A stretch of 64,000 bases of DNA from Schumannella soli. GTDB lineage: Bacteria > Actinomycetota > Actinomycetes > Actinomycetales > Microbacteriaceae. The notes beneath the pieces were generated by a model that worked only from the letters and a program-made list of their open reading frames with translations, had not been told where the DNA came from and ran no database searches. Below are positions 10,249-18,803 of the stretch, in pieces; the first letter of the stretch is position 1, and each line of letters starts with the position of its first letter. The translations under genes and the position numbers were made by a program. The stretch spans positions 350,732 to 414,731 of the forward strand of contig NZ_VHQG01000002.1 in assembly GCF_006517435.1 (NCBI RefSeq). The letters are read 5' to 3'.

Positions 10249-11625
10249 ATGGCAGCGTCCGGCGGAGCATCGAGCAGCGTCGCTCCCGACGATCCGGCCG
10301 CCGCGCGCGGCATCGGGCGCCGGGCTCAGTCCGCGATCTTCCGGGCCGGCATCAGCGGATCGCGGCCGGCCGTGCCGGTGGATGCGGATGCCCTGGAACG
10401 CGCCGCCCGTCGCCGCCTCGGCGCCGAGGCCTTCGCCTACCTCGCGGGCGGTGCCGGAGCCGAGCGCACGATGGCGGCGAACCGCGCCGCGTTCGGCCGC
10501 TGGCAGCTCTGGCCGCGCCCGCTGCGCGACGTGAGCACGCGCGACCTGTCGATCGACTTCCTCGGGGCGCGGCGGCCGACTCCGCTGCTGCTCGCGCCGC
10601 TCGGCGTCATGGAGCTCGCGCACCGCGACGCCGACGGGGCCGTGGCTCGGGCCGCGGCATCCACCGGCGTGCCCCTCGTGCTCTCGAACCAGGCATCGGT
10701 CGCGATGGAGGACGTGGTCGCGGCGGCGCCGGGCGCCGCGCGTCTCTTCCAGCTGTACTGGTCGGCCTCCGACGAGCTCAACGCCTCGCTGCTGCGCCGG
10801 GCCGAGGCCGCGGGCGCTGAGGCCATCGTGGTTACGCTCGACACCCACCTGCTCGGCTGGCGCACCCGCGATCTCGACCTCGGCTTCCTGCCCTTCACGC
10901 GCGGGCTCGGTCTCGCGCAGTACACGAGCGATCCGGTGTTCCAGCAGCTGGTGCGCGATCGCGTGCTCGCCTCCCGCACGGCGCCGGCGACCGCCGACGG
11001 AATCGGCGGCGGCGATGCCGCCCCGCGCGTGCGCGTGACCCCGAAGACGGTCGCGGCCGGCGTCTCGATCGCGCGAAAGAGCGCCCCGCTCACCGGCGCC
11101 GGGCTGCGCGACAGCCTGCGTTCGCCGCTGCCGCGCGCCGCCGTCGAGACCTTCCTCGACGTGTTCTCGACGCCGGCGCTCACCTGGGAGGCGCTCGCGA
11201 AGGCCCGCGAGTGGACGAGCCTGCCGATCCTGCTCAAGGGCATCGTGCATCCCGACGACGCGGAGCGAGCGGTGGATGCCGGGCTCGATGGCGTCTGGGT
11301 CTCGAACCACGGCGGTCGTCAGATCGACCAGTCGGTTCCGACGCTCGCCGTGCTGCCCGAGGTCGCCGCGCGCGTCGCCGGGCGCATCCCGATCGTCGCC
11401 GACTCGGGCGTGCGGCAGGGCTCGGACGTCGCGATCGCCCTCGCACTCGGCGCGACCGCCGTCGCGATCGGCCGCCCCTACGCCTACGGCCTCGCCGTCG
11501 CGGGAGAACGCGGCGTCGCCGAGGTCGTTCGCAACCTGCTCGCCGAACTCGACATCACGCTCGGGCTCGCGGGGCACACCGCCATCGCCGAGCTCGGTGC
11601 GGATTCGCTCCGCGCCGCGGACTGA
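10249..11625 (+). CDS. FMN-dependent alpha-hydroxy acid oxidase (lactate oxidase/monooxygenase-like)
   Basis: A 458-residue protein with the complete FMN alpha-hydroxy acid dehydrogenase barrel. The N-terminal region has the YLAGGAGAERTMAANRAAF element that packs against FMN. Mid-protein is LLKGIVHPDDAERAVDAGLD, whose Lys contacts the flavin. The catalytic His and substrate-binding Arg lie in VSNHGGRQIDQSVPTL. The phosphate-binding end GVRQGSDVAIALALGATAVA is intact. Family members oxidise L-lactate, glycolate or mandelate; length and N-terminal extension favour the lactate 2-monooxygenase-like group. ATG 10249 is preferred because GAGGAGG lies six to ten bases upstream and the first 50 residues before the barrel are otherwise only a disordered lead. 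The alcohol dehydrogenase gene follows on the same strand. Confidence 0.9.
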   Translation: MAASGGASSSVAPDDPAAARGIGRRAQSAIFRAGISGSRPAVPVDADALERAARRRLGAEAFAYLAGGAGAERTMAANRAAFGRWQLWPRPLRDVSTRDLSIDFLGARRPTPLLLAPLGVMELAHRDADGAVARAAASTGVPLVLSNQASVAMEDVVAAAPGAARLFQLYWSASDELNASLLRRAEAAGAEAIVVTLDTHLLGWRTRDLDLGFLPFTRGLGLAQYTSDPVFQQLVRDRVLASRTAPATADGIGGGDAAPRVRVTPKTVAAGVSIARKSAPLTGAGLRDSLRSPLPRAAVETFLDVFSTPALTWEALAKAREWTSLPILLKGIVHPDDAERAVDAGLDGVWVSNHGGRQIDQSVPTLAVLPEVAARVAGRIPIVADSGVRQGSDVAIALALGATAVAIGRPYAYGLAVAGERGVAEVVRNLLAELDITLGLAGHTAIAELGADSLRAAD

Positions 11626-11729
11626 CGGCGCGGTACGCGACGACTGTCGGATAGGCGTACAGTCGGTCCGGACGCCCACCGGCGCCCGAACCCGACACCG
11701 GGCGGCGCGCCCGGAGGAAGAAGTCCGCC

Positions 11730-12761
11730 GTGAAGGCCCTGCAGTACCGCACCATCGGATCCCGCCCCGAGCTCGTCGAGATCGAGAAGCCCACGCCGGG
11801 GCCGAGCGAGATCCTGCTGCGGGTGACCGCCGCCGGCGCCTGCCACTCCGACGAGTTCATCATGGGCACCTCGGCCGAGGACTACTACTTCAAGCCGCTG
11901 CCGCTCACGCTCGGCCACGAGGTCGCCGGCGTCGTCGAGCAGATCGGCGACGGCGTGCACGACGTCGAGGTCGGCGAGTCGGTGCTCGTCTACGGACCGT
12001 GGGGCTGCGGCCGCTGCTATCAGTGCGCGCAGGGTCAGGAGAACAACTGCGAGAAGGGGATGCGCGCCCCCGGCATCTTCAGCGACGGCGGCATGGCCGA
12101 GTACATGATCGTCGACGACGCCCGCCACCTCGTTCCGCTGGGCGACCTCGACCCGGTGAAGAACGTGTCGTTGACGGATGCGGGTCTCACCCCGTACCGC
12201 GCCGTGAAGTCGGCGCTGCCGACCCTCGTGCCGGGCACCACCGCCGTCGTGATCGGCTCGGGCGGGCTCGGCCACGTCGCCATCCAGCTGCTCAAGGCGC
12301 TGACCCAGTCGACCGTCGTCGTGCTCGACGTCGCCGACGACCGCCTCGACTTCGCGCGCGAGGTCGGCGCCGACCACGCCTTCCTCTCGAACCCCGACGC
12401 GATCCCCGCCGTCAAGGAGCTGACCGGCGGTCACGGCGCGGATGTCGTGTTCGACTTCGTCGGCATCCAGCCCACCGCCGACCTCGCCGCCGGGATGATC
12501 CGCACCGCCGGGCACGTCGTCGTGGTGGGCGTCGCGAAGGGCGCGGTGCCGATCGGGCAGACGACGGTTCCGCTCGACGTCACCGGGCGGGCGATCAACT
12601 GGGGCTCGCGCACCGAGCTGATGGAGGTCGTCGAGCTGGCGAAGCGCGGCGCGATCTCGATCCACGTCGAGGAGTTCGGTCTCGAGAACGCGACCGAGGC
12701 CTACGACAGGCTGCACGCCGGAAAGGTGCGCGGCCGCGCCGTCATCGTCCCCGGCGCCTGA
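11730..12761 (+). CDS. Zinc-dependent NAD(P) alcohol dehydrogenase (MDR)
   Basis: A 343-residue medium-chain dehydrogenase starting at GTG 11730, with GGAGGAAGAA just upstream. The catalytic zinc ligands are C38 (GACHSDE) and the His of LTLGHEVAG. The structural zinc is held by the four Cys of CGRCYQCAQGQENNC. The Rossmann motif VVIGSGGLGHVAIQLL lies near residue 175, followed by VVLDVADDRL, an acidic residue at the end of strand 2 that favours NAD over NADP. Members oxidise primary or secondary alcohols. It lies 104 bases after the hydroxyacid oxidase, and both oxidise small hydroxylated carbon compounds, but joint control is not shown. The substrate is unknown. Confidence 0.92.
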   Translation: MKALQYRTIGSRPELVEIEKPTPGPSEILLRVTAAGACHSDEFIMGTSAEDYYFKPLPLTLGHEVAGVVEQIGDGVHDVEVGESVLVYGPWGCGRCYQCAQGQENNCEKGMRAPGIFSDGGMAEYMIVDDARHLVPLGDLDPVKNVSLTDAGLTPYRAVKSALPTLVPGTTAVVIGSGGLGHVAIQLLKALTQSTVVVLDVADDRLDFAREVGADHAFLSNPDAIPAVKELTGGHGADVVFDFVGIQPTADLAAGMIRTAGHVVVVGVAKGAVPIGQTTVPLDVTGRAINWGSRTELMEVVELAKRGAISIHVEEFGLENATEAYDRLHAGKVRGRAVIVPGA

Positions 12762-12884
12762 GCCCGGGCGCACGCCGTGGTCGGGCCCGCGGGCTCGGCC
12801 ACGGCGATCGCGCCCTGGCGATGACGCCCTGACCATCACCCGGGCGTTCACCCGCGTGTCGGAGGCGCACGTCAAGATGCCCGC

Positions 12885-13283
12885 ATGAGCGAAACCGCCG
12901 ACCGCCGCGTCAGTGTCCGCATCGACCGCTCCGTCGACGAGGTGTCGGCCTTCGCCGGCGACCCGGCGAAGCTGCCGCGCTGGGCCGCGGGCCTCGCGAC
13001 CGGCATCCGCCGGGAGGGCGAGCGCTGGATGGCCGACTCGCCGATGGGCGCGATCGAGGTGCGCTTCGTCTCCGACGAGCCGGGCGTGCTCGATCACGTC
13101 GTGGTCTTCCCCGACGGCACCGAGAACCTCAACCCGCTGCGGGTCCTGTCGGCCGACGACGGCGCCGGGACGGAGGTCGTCTTCACGGTGCTGCGCCGCG
13201 AGGGGATGAGCGACGAGCAGTTCGAGGCGGATGTCGCGGCCGTGCGGGCCGACCTCGAGAAGCTGCGCGAGCTGCTGAGCTGA
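12885..13283 (+). CDS. SRPBCC-like small protein
   Basis: A 132-residue soluble protein. The pattern VSVRIDRSVDEVSAFAGDPAKLPRW (read as an initial beta strand followed by the two short helices and the conserved Trp) and the later GTEVVFTVLRREGMSDEQFE, then a long C-terminal helix, fits the START/SRPBCC lipid-binding fold. Length is right for the single-domain polyketide cyclase/dehydrase-like group. The ligand is unknown. It stands alone between the alcohol dehydrogenase and the ATP-grasp gene, all on the plus strand. After the stop lies a GCTCGG-CCGAGC palindrome (13284-13295) and a run of GCCGAGC repeats that could act in termination. Confidence 0.7.
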   Translation: MSETADRRVSVRIDRSVDEVSAFAGDPAKLPRWAAGLATGIRREGERWMADSPMGAIEVRFVSDEPGVLDHVVVFPDGTENLNPLRVLSADDGAGTEVVFTVLRREGMSDEQFEADVAAVRADLEKLRELLS

Positions 13284-13418
13284 GCTCGGCCGAGCCCAGC
13301 TTGGCCGAGCCGAGCCGAGCATCCGCGTCCTCCGGTCGGTCTCACGATCGGCGTCACGCGAGGCAACACTGCCCGGCCGACCCGGCACGAGCTCGCGCGC
13401 TCGACCTGGCCTGGCCGC

Positions 13419-14366
13419 GTGACGATCGAACCCCGCGTGCATGTCATCCACGAGAATCCGGAGTGGTTCCCGCCGTTCCGGGCGGCCTTCGAGGCGGAGG
13501 GCGTCCCCGTCGAGGAGGTGCTGCTCACCGCCGGTTCGATCGATCTGGATGCCGAGCCGGCGCCCGGCGTCTGGTGGTCGCGCATGAGCGCCTCGGCCCA
13601 CACCCGCGGCAACACGCACTCGAAGGACTACACGCGCGCCGTGCTCGGCTGGCTCGAGGGCTGGGGCCGCACCGTCATCGGCGGCTCGAACGTGATCGAG
13701 CTCGAGGTGAGCAAGGTGCGCCAGCACGCGCTGCTGCGCCGAGCCGGATTCGACGTGCCGCGCACGGTCGCCGTGTTCGGTCGCGAGGGTCTGCCGGCCG
13801 CGGCACGCGACTTCACGGCGCCCTTCATCGCCAAGCACAACCAGGGCGGCAGAGGGCTCGGCGTGCGCCGCTTCGACAGTCACGACGACTTCGACGCCTA
13901 TGTTGCCGGCGCCGACTTCGAGCAGCCGGTCGACGGCATCACCCTGGTGCAGGAGCTGCTGGTCGCCCGCGAGCCCTTCATCACCCGCGCCGAGTTCGTC
14001 GGCGGCGAGTTCGTCTACGCGGTGCGCGTCGACACGAGCGCCGGCAGCTTCGAGCTGTGCCCGGCGGATGCGTGCGAGGTCGTGCCCGGTGCGGCGGAGC
14101 CGTTCCAGGTGCGCGAGGAGATCACCGGCGAGCATCCGCTGATCGTCGCCTACGGCCAGCTGCTGCGCTCGGCCGGCATCGACATCGCCGGCATCGAGTT
14201 CATCGAGACCGTCGACGGCCGTAGCGTCACCTACGACGTCAACACCAACACGAACTACAACCCCGCCGTCGAGGCGGCCGCGCCAGCGTCGGGTCCGCGC
14301 AGCATCGCGCGCTTCCTCGGGAGCCTGCTCGACCGCGAGCGGGCGACGGATCTCAGCCTGGTCTGA
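13419..14366 (+). CDS. ATP-grasp (RimK-like) domain protein
   Basis: A 315-residue protein from GTG 13419. The N-terminal third looks like a pre-ATP-grasp domain (VHVIHENPEWFPPF). The middle holds the ATP-grasp features: the lead-in KVRQHALLRRAGFDVPRT, the phosphate-binding FIAKHNQGGRGLGVRRF, the hinge LVQELL, and the metal-binding end VTYDVNTNTNYNP. This resembles RimK/CphA-type carboxylate-amine ligases, which couple ATP hydrolysis to formation of an amide or thioester bond via an acyl phosphate. The substrates are unknown. No amino acid or peptide biosynthesis genes adjoin it; glmU follows 67 bases on, so it could be co-transcribed with glmU-prs. Confidence 0.85.
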   Translation: MTIEPRVHVIHENPEWFPPFRAAFEAEGVPVEEVLLTAGSIDLDAEPAPGVWWSRMSASAHTRGNTHSKDYTRAVLGWLEGWGRTVIGGSNVIELEVSKVRQHALLRRAGFDVPRTVAVFGREGLPAAARDFTAPFIAKHNQGGRGLGVRRFDSHDDFDAYVAGADFEQPVDGITLVQELLVAREPFITRAEFVGGEFVYAVRVDTSAGSFELCPADACEVVPGAAEPFQVREEITGEHPLIVAYGQLLRSAGIDIAGIEFIETVDGRSVTYDVNTNTNYNPAVEAAAPASGPRSIARFLGSLLDRERATDLSLV

Positions 14367-14433
14367 CTCCGGACACGCTCCTGCCTGAACGCCGACGGGG
14401 AACGTCAGGCCCGCCGTCCACCATGATGGAGTC

Positions 14434-15882
14434 ATGAGCGATCCGCGTCTGGCCGTCGTCGTCCTCGCAGCCGGGGCGGGAACCCGCATGCGGTCGAAGA
14501 AGGCGAAGGTGCTGCATCCGATCGCCGGCGTGCCGATGATCGGCCACGTGCTCGCCACCGCGCGCGAACTCGACCCGGCTCACGTGCTGACGGTCGTGCG
14601 GCACCAGCGCGACGAGGTCTCGGCCGCGATCGCCGAGCTCAGCCCCGAGGCGATCGTCGTCGACCAGGATGACGTGCCGGGAACCGGCCGCGCGGTCGAG
14701 CAGGCCGTCTCCGCCCTGCCCGCCGACTTCGACGGCGAGGTCGTCGTCGTGTCGGGCGACGTGCCGCTGCTCGACGCCGCGACGCTCGCCGGCCTCGTCG
14801 CCGCCCACCGCGGCGCGGGCGCCGAAGCGACCCTGCTCAGCGCCGTGCTCGACGACGCCACCGGCTACGGCCGCATCGTGCGCGACGCCGACGGCGGCGT
14901 CGACCGCATCGTCGAGCACAAGGACGCGAGCGACGCCGAGCTCGCGATCGCCGAGATCAACTCCGGCAGCTACGTCTTCAGCGTCGCCGCGCTGCGCACC
15001 CACCTGCCGTCGCTGACGACCGAGAACGCGGCGGGGGAGAAGTACCTCACCGAGGTCGTCGGCTTGCTGCGCGCGGCCGGGCAGCCCGTCGCGGCCGTGC
15101 CGGTCGCCGAGCCGTGGATCGTCGGCGGCGTCAACGATCGCGCGCAGCTCTCCGAGCAGGCGCGCCGTCTCAACGCGATTATCGTGCGCGGCTGGCAGCT
15201 GGCGGGCGTCACGATCACCGACCCGGCGACGACCTGGATCGACCTGGCCGTCACGATCGGCGAGGACACCGAGATCCTGCCCGGCAGCCGCCTGCTCGGC
15301 GCGACGACCATCGACCGGGATGCCGTGATCGGCCCCGACACGACGCTCGTCGACTGCGAGGTCGGCGAGGGCGCATCCATCTCCCGCAGCGAGGCGACGC
15401 TCGCCGTGTTCAAGGCCTTCGCGACGGTCGGGCCGTTCTCGTTCATCCGCCCGGGCACCGAGCTCGGCGGCGGCGGCAAGATCGGCGCCTTCGTCGAGAC
15501 GAAGAACGCGAAGATCGGCCGCGGCACCAAGGTCCCGCACCTCAGCTACGTCGGCGACACCGAGGTCGGCGAGGAGTCGAACCTCGGCGCCGGCACCATC
15601 ACCTCGAACTACGACGGCGTGAACAAGCACCGCACGACGATCGGCCGGAACGTGAGGATCGCGTCGCACACCGTGCTCGTCGCCCCCGTTAGGATCGGGG
15701 ACGGCGCGTACACGGGAGCCGGCGCCGTGGTCCGCAAGGACGTCCCCGCGGGATCGCTGGCCCTCACCGTCGCACCGCAACGCAACATCGAGGGCTGGGT
15801 CGAGCAGAAGCGACCGGGGTCCGCGTCGGCGCAGGCCGCGGCGGACGCCGACGGTCAGACGCCCGCCGAGCCGACCGCCTGA
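14434..15882 (+). CDS. glmU: Bifunctional GlmU: GlcN-1-P acetyltransferase / GlcNAc-1-P uridyltransferase
   Basis: A 482-residue two-domain enzyme that makes UDP-GlcNAc for peptidoglycan. The N-terminal uridyltransferase domain begins with VVLAAGAGTRMRSKKAKVL (residues 9-27), holding the Gly-rich loop, Arg and Lys that contact UTP. EINSGSYVF and the GGVND segment complete it. The C-terminal left-handed beta helix has repeated hexapeptides and the acetyl-CoA segment VGEESNLGAGTITSNYDGVN. The last 30 residues are an Ala-rich tail, usual in actinobacterial GlmU. It is followed 17 bases later by prs, an old pair in actinobacteria. The length fits the family. Confidence 0.97.
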   Translation: MSDPRLAVVVLAAGAGTRMRSKKAKVLHPIAGVPMIGHVLATARELDPAHVLTVVRHQRDEVSAAIAELSPEAIVVDQDDVPGTGRAVEQAVSALPADFDGEVVVVSGDVPLLDAATLAGLVAAHRGAGAEATLLSAVLDDATGYGRIVRDADGGVDRIVEHKDASDAELAIAEINSGSYVFSVAALRTHLPSLTTENAAGEKYLTEVVGLLRAAGQPVAAVPVAEPWIVGGVNDRAQLSEQARRLNAIIVRGWQLAGVTITDPATTWIDLAVTIGEDTEILPGSRLLGATTIDRDAVIGPDTTLVDCEVGEGASISRSEATLAVFKAFATVGPFSFIRPGTELGGGGKIGAFVETKNAKIGRGTKVPHLSYVGDTEVGEESNLGAGTITSNYDGVNKHRTTIGRNVRIASHTVLVAPVRIGDGAYTGAGAVVRKDVPAGSLALTVAPQRNIEGWVEQKRPGSASAQAAADADGQTPAEPTA

Positions 15883-15899
15883 GGGCAGGAAGCGAGATC

Positions 15900-16877
15900 G
15901 TGGCCGCGATCAAGATCACCGGTGAGAAGAAGCTCGTCCTCGTCACGGGGCGTGCTCATCCGCAGCTGGCGAAGGACATCGCCGACGAGCTCGGATCGGA
16001 GCTGGTCGAGACCGACTCGCGCACCTTCGCCAACGGCGAGATCTACTCCCGCTTCGACGAGAGCGTCCGCGGCGCGGACATGTTCGTCATCCAGTCGCAC
16101 ACGAGCCCGATCAACGAGTGGCTCATGGAGCAGCTCATCATGGTGGATGCGGCCAAGCGCGCCAGCGCCAAGCGCATCACGGTCGTCGCCCCGTTCTATC
16201 CCTACTCGCGTCAGGACAAGAAGGGCCGCGGCCGCGAGCCGATCTCGGCCCGCCTGGTCGCCGACCTGTTCAAGGCCGCCGGCGCCGACCGCATCATGAG
16301 CGTCGACCTGCACGCCGCGCAGATCCAGGGCTTCTTCGACGGCCCCGTCGACCACCTCTTCGCGATGCCGGTGCTGCTCGAGCACTTCCAGGCGAAGCTC
16401 GACCCGTCGACCCTCACGGTCGTCAGCCCCGACATGGGCCGCGTGCGCGTCGCCGACATCTGGAGCGACAAGCTCGGCGCCCCGCTCGCCATCATCCACA
16501 AGCGCCGCGACCCGAAGGTCGCGAACCAGGTCACCGTGCACGAGATCGTCGGCCAGGTCGAGGGCCGCGTCTGCCTGCTCGTCGACGACCTCATCGACAC
16601 CGGCCGCACGATCGTCAAGGCCGCCGAGGCGCTCAAGGCGCAGGGAGCGCTCGGTGTCGTCGTCGCCGCGACGCACGCCGTCTTCAGCGACCCGGCCGTC
16701 GAGATCCTGCAGAGCGACTTCATCGACTCGGTCGTCGTCACTGACACGCTGCCGGTGCCGGAGGAGAAGCGCTGGGACCGCCTCGAGATCCTGCCGATCG
16801 CGCCGCTGATCGCCCGCGCCATCCACGAGGTCTTCGACGACGGCTCGGTCACGAGCATGTTCGACGGCGCCGCCTGA
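15900..16877 (+). CDS. prs: Ribose-phosphate pyrophosphokinase (PRPP synthetase)
   Basis: A 325-residue enzyme converting ribose 5-phosphate and ATP to PRPP for purine, pyrimidine, His, Trp and NAD synthesis. Visible class I motifs are the flexible-loop region FYPYSRQDKKGRGREPI, the SVDLHAAQIQGFF segment with metal-binding His, and the PRPP-binding VCLLVDDLIDTGRTIV. The start is GTG 15900, with AGGAAGCGAG upstream in the 17-base gap after glmU, which implies co-transcription. In many actinobacteria rplY and pth follow nearby; here unrelated genes start at 16925. Confidence 0.97.
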   Translation: MAAIKITGEKKLVLVTGRAHPQLAKDIADELGSELVETDSRTFANGEIYSRFDESVRGADMFVIQSHTSPINEWLMEQLIMVDAAKRASAKRITVVAPFYPYSRQDKKGRGREPISARLVADLFKAAGADRIMSVDLHAAQIQGFFDGPVDHLFAMPVLLEHFQAKLDPSTLTVVSPDMGRVRVADIWSDKLGAPLAIIHKRRDPKVANQVTVHEIVGQVEGRVCLLVDDLIDTGRTIVKAAEALKAQGALGVVVAATHAVFSDPAVEILQSDFIDSVVVTDTLPVPEEKRWDRLEILPIAPLIARAIHEVFDDGSVTSMFDGAA

Positions 16878-16924
16878 TCGTCGCCATCCGCCCCGATGCT
16901 CCTCGCGGCTGACCGCGCGACCTG

Positions 16925-18304
16925 ATGACGTCGCCGCAGCCGGTGCCGCGTTTCGCTGAGCACACGCCCGGACCGGCACGCCTGCTGGCCCTCGTCGTGC
17001 GCGACGTCGCGCTCGCGGTCGTCTACGCCGGTCTCGTCGGACTCGGCGCCGTGCTGCTCACCGCTCTCCTGGTCGAGGAGCTGCAGCCGTTCGGGCCGCT
17101 GCAGGCCGACGCGGATCGCATCGTGCGCGGGGCGCTCGCGTTCGTCTCGCTCGGATTCCTCGCGGCGGTCGTCGTCCGCTTCGTCGTCGCAACCCCGATC
17201 GAGAGGCTGCTGCTGGCGCGGCAGGAGCTGCGGCGCCGGCAGGATCAGCCCGATCTCGTGGCCCCGTTGCGGGATCGCACGGCGCTGACCGACGACAGCC
17301 TGCTCGGCGGGATCCGCGGGCTCGTCGCGGTGGTCGGCGGGGTCGGCGCCGTGCTGACGTTCTGCGCGATCGTGGCGTTCCTGATCGACCCCGACGACGA
17401 TCCCGAGTTCCTCGGCAGCATCCTGCTGATCCTGCTCGGGGTCACAGCCTTCTGCTTCGTCATGCTGAACACGTTCCGGCGCAGCGGCCCGTTCTGGTGG
17501 TGGCGTCTGCGTCGCACGGTCGGCGAGCTCTGGACGCCCGAGTTCCTCGCGACGGCGTCGCGGGCCGAGCGCGCTGCGCGCGCCGGGTTCCGCGGTGAGC
17601 GCATCGACCTGAACTCGGCACGCCATCGACGCTGGGGTCGTGCGATCGCGATCGTGCAGAGCGTCGCCGGCATCGCGTTCGCACTCAGCGGCATCACCTT
17701 GGTGATCGCGGCGAAGAGTCGACAGCCCTGCCGTGGATGCGCGCCGCGGGTCTTCGGCGCCGCCGGCGAATCGGCGATCGACGTGCTGGCGATGGCGGTG
17801 ATCGTCTTCGCGCTCGTCGCCCTGGCCGCTCTCGCCCTCGCGATGGTCGGCTGGATGCTGCGACGGCTGCTGCGCCGGGTCGAGCTCGCGCGCGCCGCGC
17901 GGGTTCCCGACAGCGGGGCGTCGCCGGACGACCTGGCGGAGGAGCTGAACCGCGTCTCGGTGTCAGTGCTGTTCGGCATGGGCGTGGTCACGATCGCCTC
18001 GGTCGTGGCCGCCTACCTGGCCACGGCGATGCTCGTCGCCGGCGACAGCGACATCCCCGGCGCAGAACAGCTGGTCGGCCCGCTCGGCTCAGCTCTGGCC
18101 GGGGTCGGCGCGATCGCCGCGGCCGCGATCATCGCGATCGCCGCCGGGCATCTCTCGGGTGTGCGCCATCGCAATCGACTGAGGGCGCGCTGGACTCCCG
18201 GCGATCCGCCCGCACCGGATACCCGACGCGTCCGCCGGACCCGTCGGCCGGCGCGACGTGCCCGCGGGAATGACGACCCACGGCCGAATCCCTACCTCGC
18301 CTGA
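16925..18304 (+). CDS. Hypothetical polytopic membrane protein
   Basis: A 459-residue protein of unknown family with about eight membrane segments in four pairs: near residues 22-50, 72-92, 122-148, 155-175, 235-260, 275-305, 345-370 and 380-405. Loops between pairs are basic (for example RQELRRRQDQ), and the C-terminal 45 residues are an Arg/Pro-rich cytosolic tail. A CRGCAPR segment in an extracytosolic loop has two Cys that could form a disulfide. It begins 47 bases after prs on the same strand and marks the left end of the accessory stretch between prs and rplY. Function cannot be inferred. Confidence 0.75.
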   Translation: MTSPQPVPRFAEHTPGPARLLALVVRDVALAVVYAGLVGLGAVLLTALLVEELQPFGPLQADADRIVRGALAFVSLGFLAAVVVRFVVATPIERLLLARQELRRRQDQPDLVAPLRDRTALTDDSLLGGIRGLVAVVGGVGAVLTFCAIVAFLIDPDDDPEFLGSILLILLGVTAFCFVMLNTFRRSGPFWWWRLRRTVGELWTPEFLATASRAERAARAGFRGERIDLNSARHRRWGRAIAIVQSVAGIAFALSGITLVIAAKSRQPCRGCAPRVFGAAGESAIDVLAMAVIVFALVALAALALAMVGWMLRRLLRRVELARAARVPDSGASPDDLAEELNRVSVSVLFGMGVVTIASVVAAYLATAMLVAGDSDIPGAEQLVGPLGSALAGVGAIAAAAIIAIAAGHLSGVRHRNRLRARWTPGDPPAPDTRRVRRTRRPARRARGNDDPRPNPYLA

Positions 18305-18349
18305 GACGCCGCGGAGGCGCCGTCCGGCGCAGCGTGCTCGAGTCCGACC

Positions 18350-18688
18350 TCAGCGGGTGCGCGCGTAGGGGATGAGGCCGAGCGCCGCGAACATCGTCTG
18401 CTCGCCGTCGAAGGCCTCGGCGTAGCAGTACCAGCCGGGTCCGTCGGCGCCGAGTTCGAAGCGCACGACCCCGCTGTACTGGCCGGCCGCACGCTCGACG
18501 ATGCTCGAGCAGGTGAACTCGGCCGTGCGCGCCTGCGTGAGGATCGTGCCGGCTGCGCCGGGAACGATGAGGGCGAGCACGGCGACGATGACGACGATCC
18601 GCAGGGCGCGACCGTAGCGGTGACCGCGCAGCGGGCGGTCGTTCGGCACGTACTCGGCCAGCTCCGGGTGGAACTCGTCACTCGACAC
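18350..18688 (-). CDS. Hypothetical single-pass membrane protein
   Basis: A 112-residue protein with an acidic N-terminus (MSSDEFHPELAEYVPNDRP), a basic patch, one membrane segment (RIVVIVAVLALIVPGAAG, about 30-48) and a 65-residue extracytosolic domain containing two Cys (TCSS and WYCYAEAFDG). The layout predicts a C-terminus outside the cell, where the Cys pair may form a disulfide. It converges with the preceding membrane protein gene (46-base gap) and is divergent from the CoA-transferase gene. I know no family for it. A longer frame in another phase covers the same span, but this one has the more protein-like composition. Confidence 0.65.
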   Translation of the reverse strand: MSSDEFHPELAEYVPNDRPLRGHRYGRALRIVVIVAVLALIVPGAAGTILTQARTAEFTCSSIVERAAGQYSGVVRFELGADGPGWYCYAEAFDGEQTMFAALGLIPYARTR

Positions 18689-18803
18689 GGCTCTATCGTC
18701 GCATCCGACGGCCTGAGGATGTGCCTCGATCTCGGTATCCGCGCGGGCCGCGGGCTCGCGTGCGGACCTTCCGACACCGCCCGCCGCGGGCTAGCGTCGC
18801 GAC

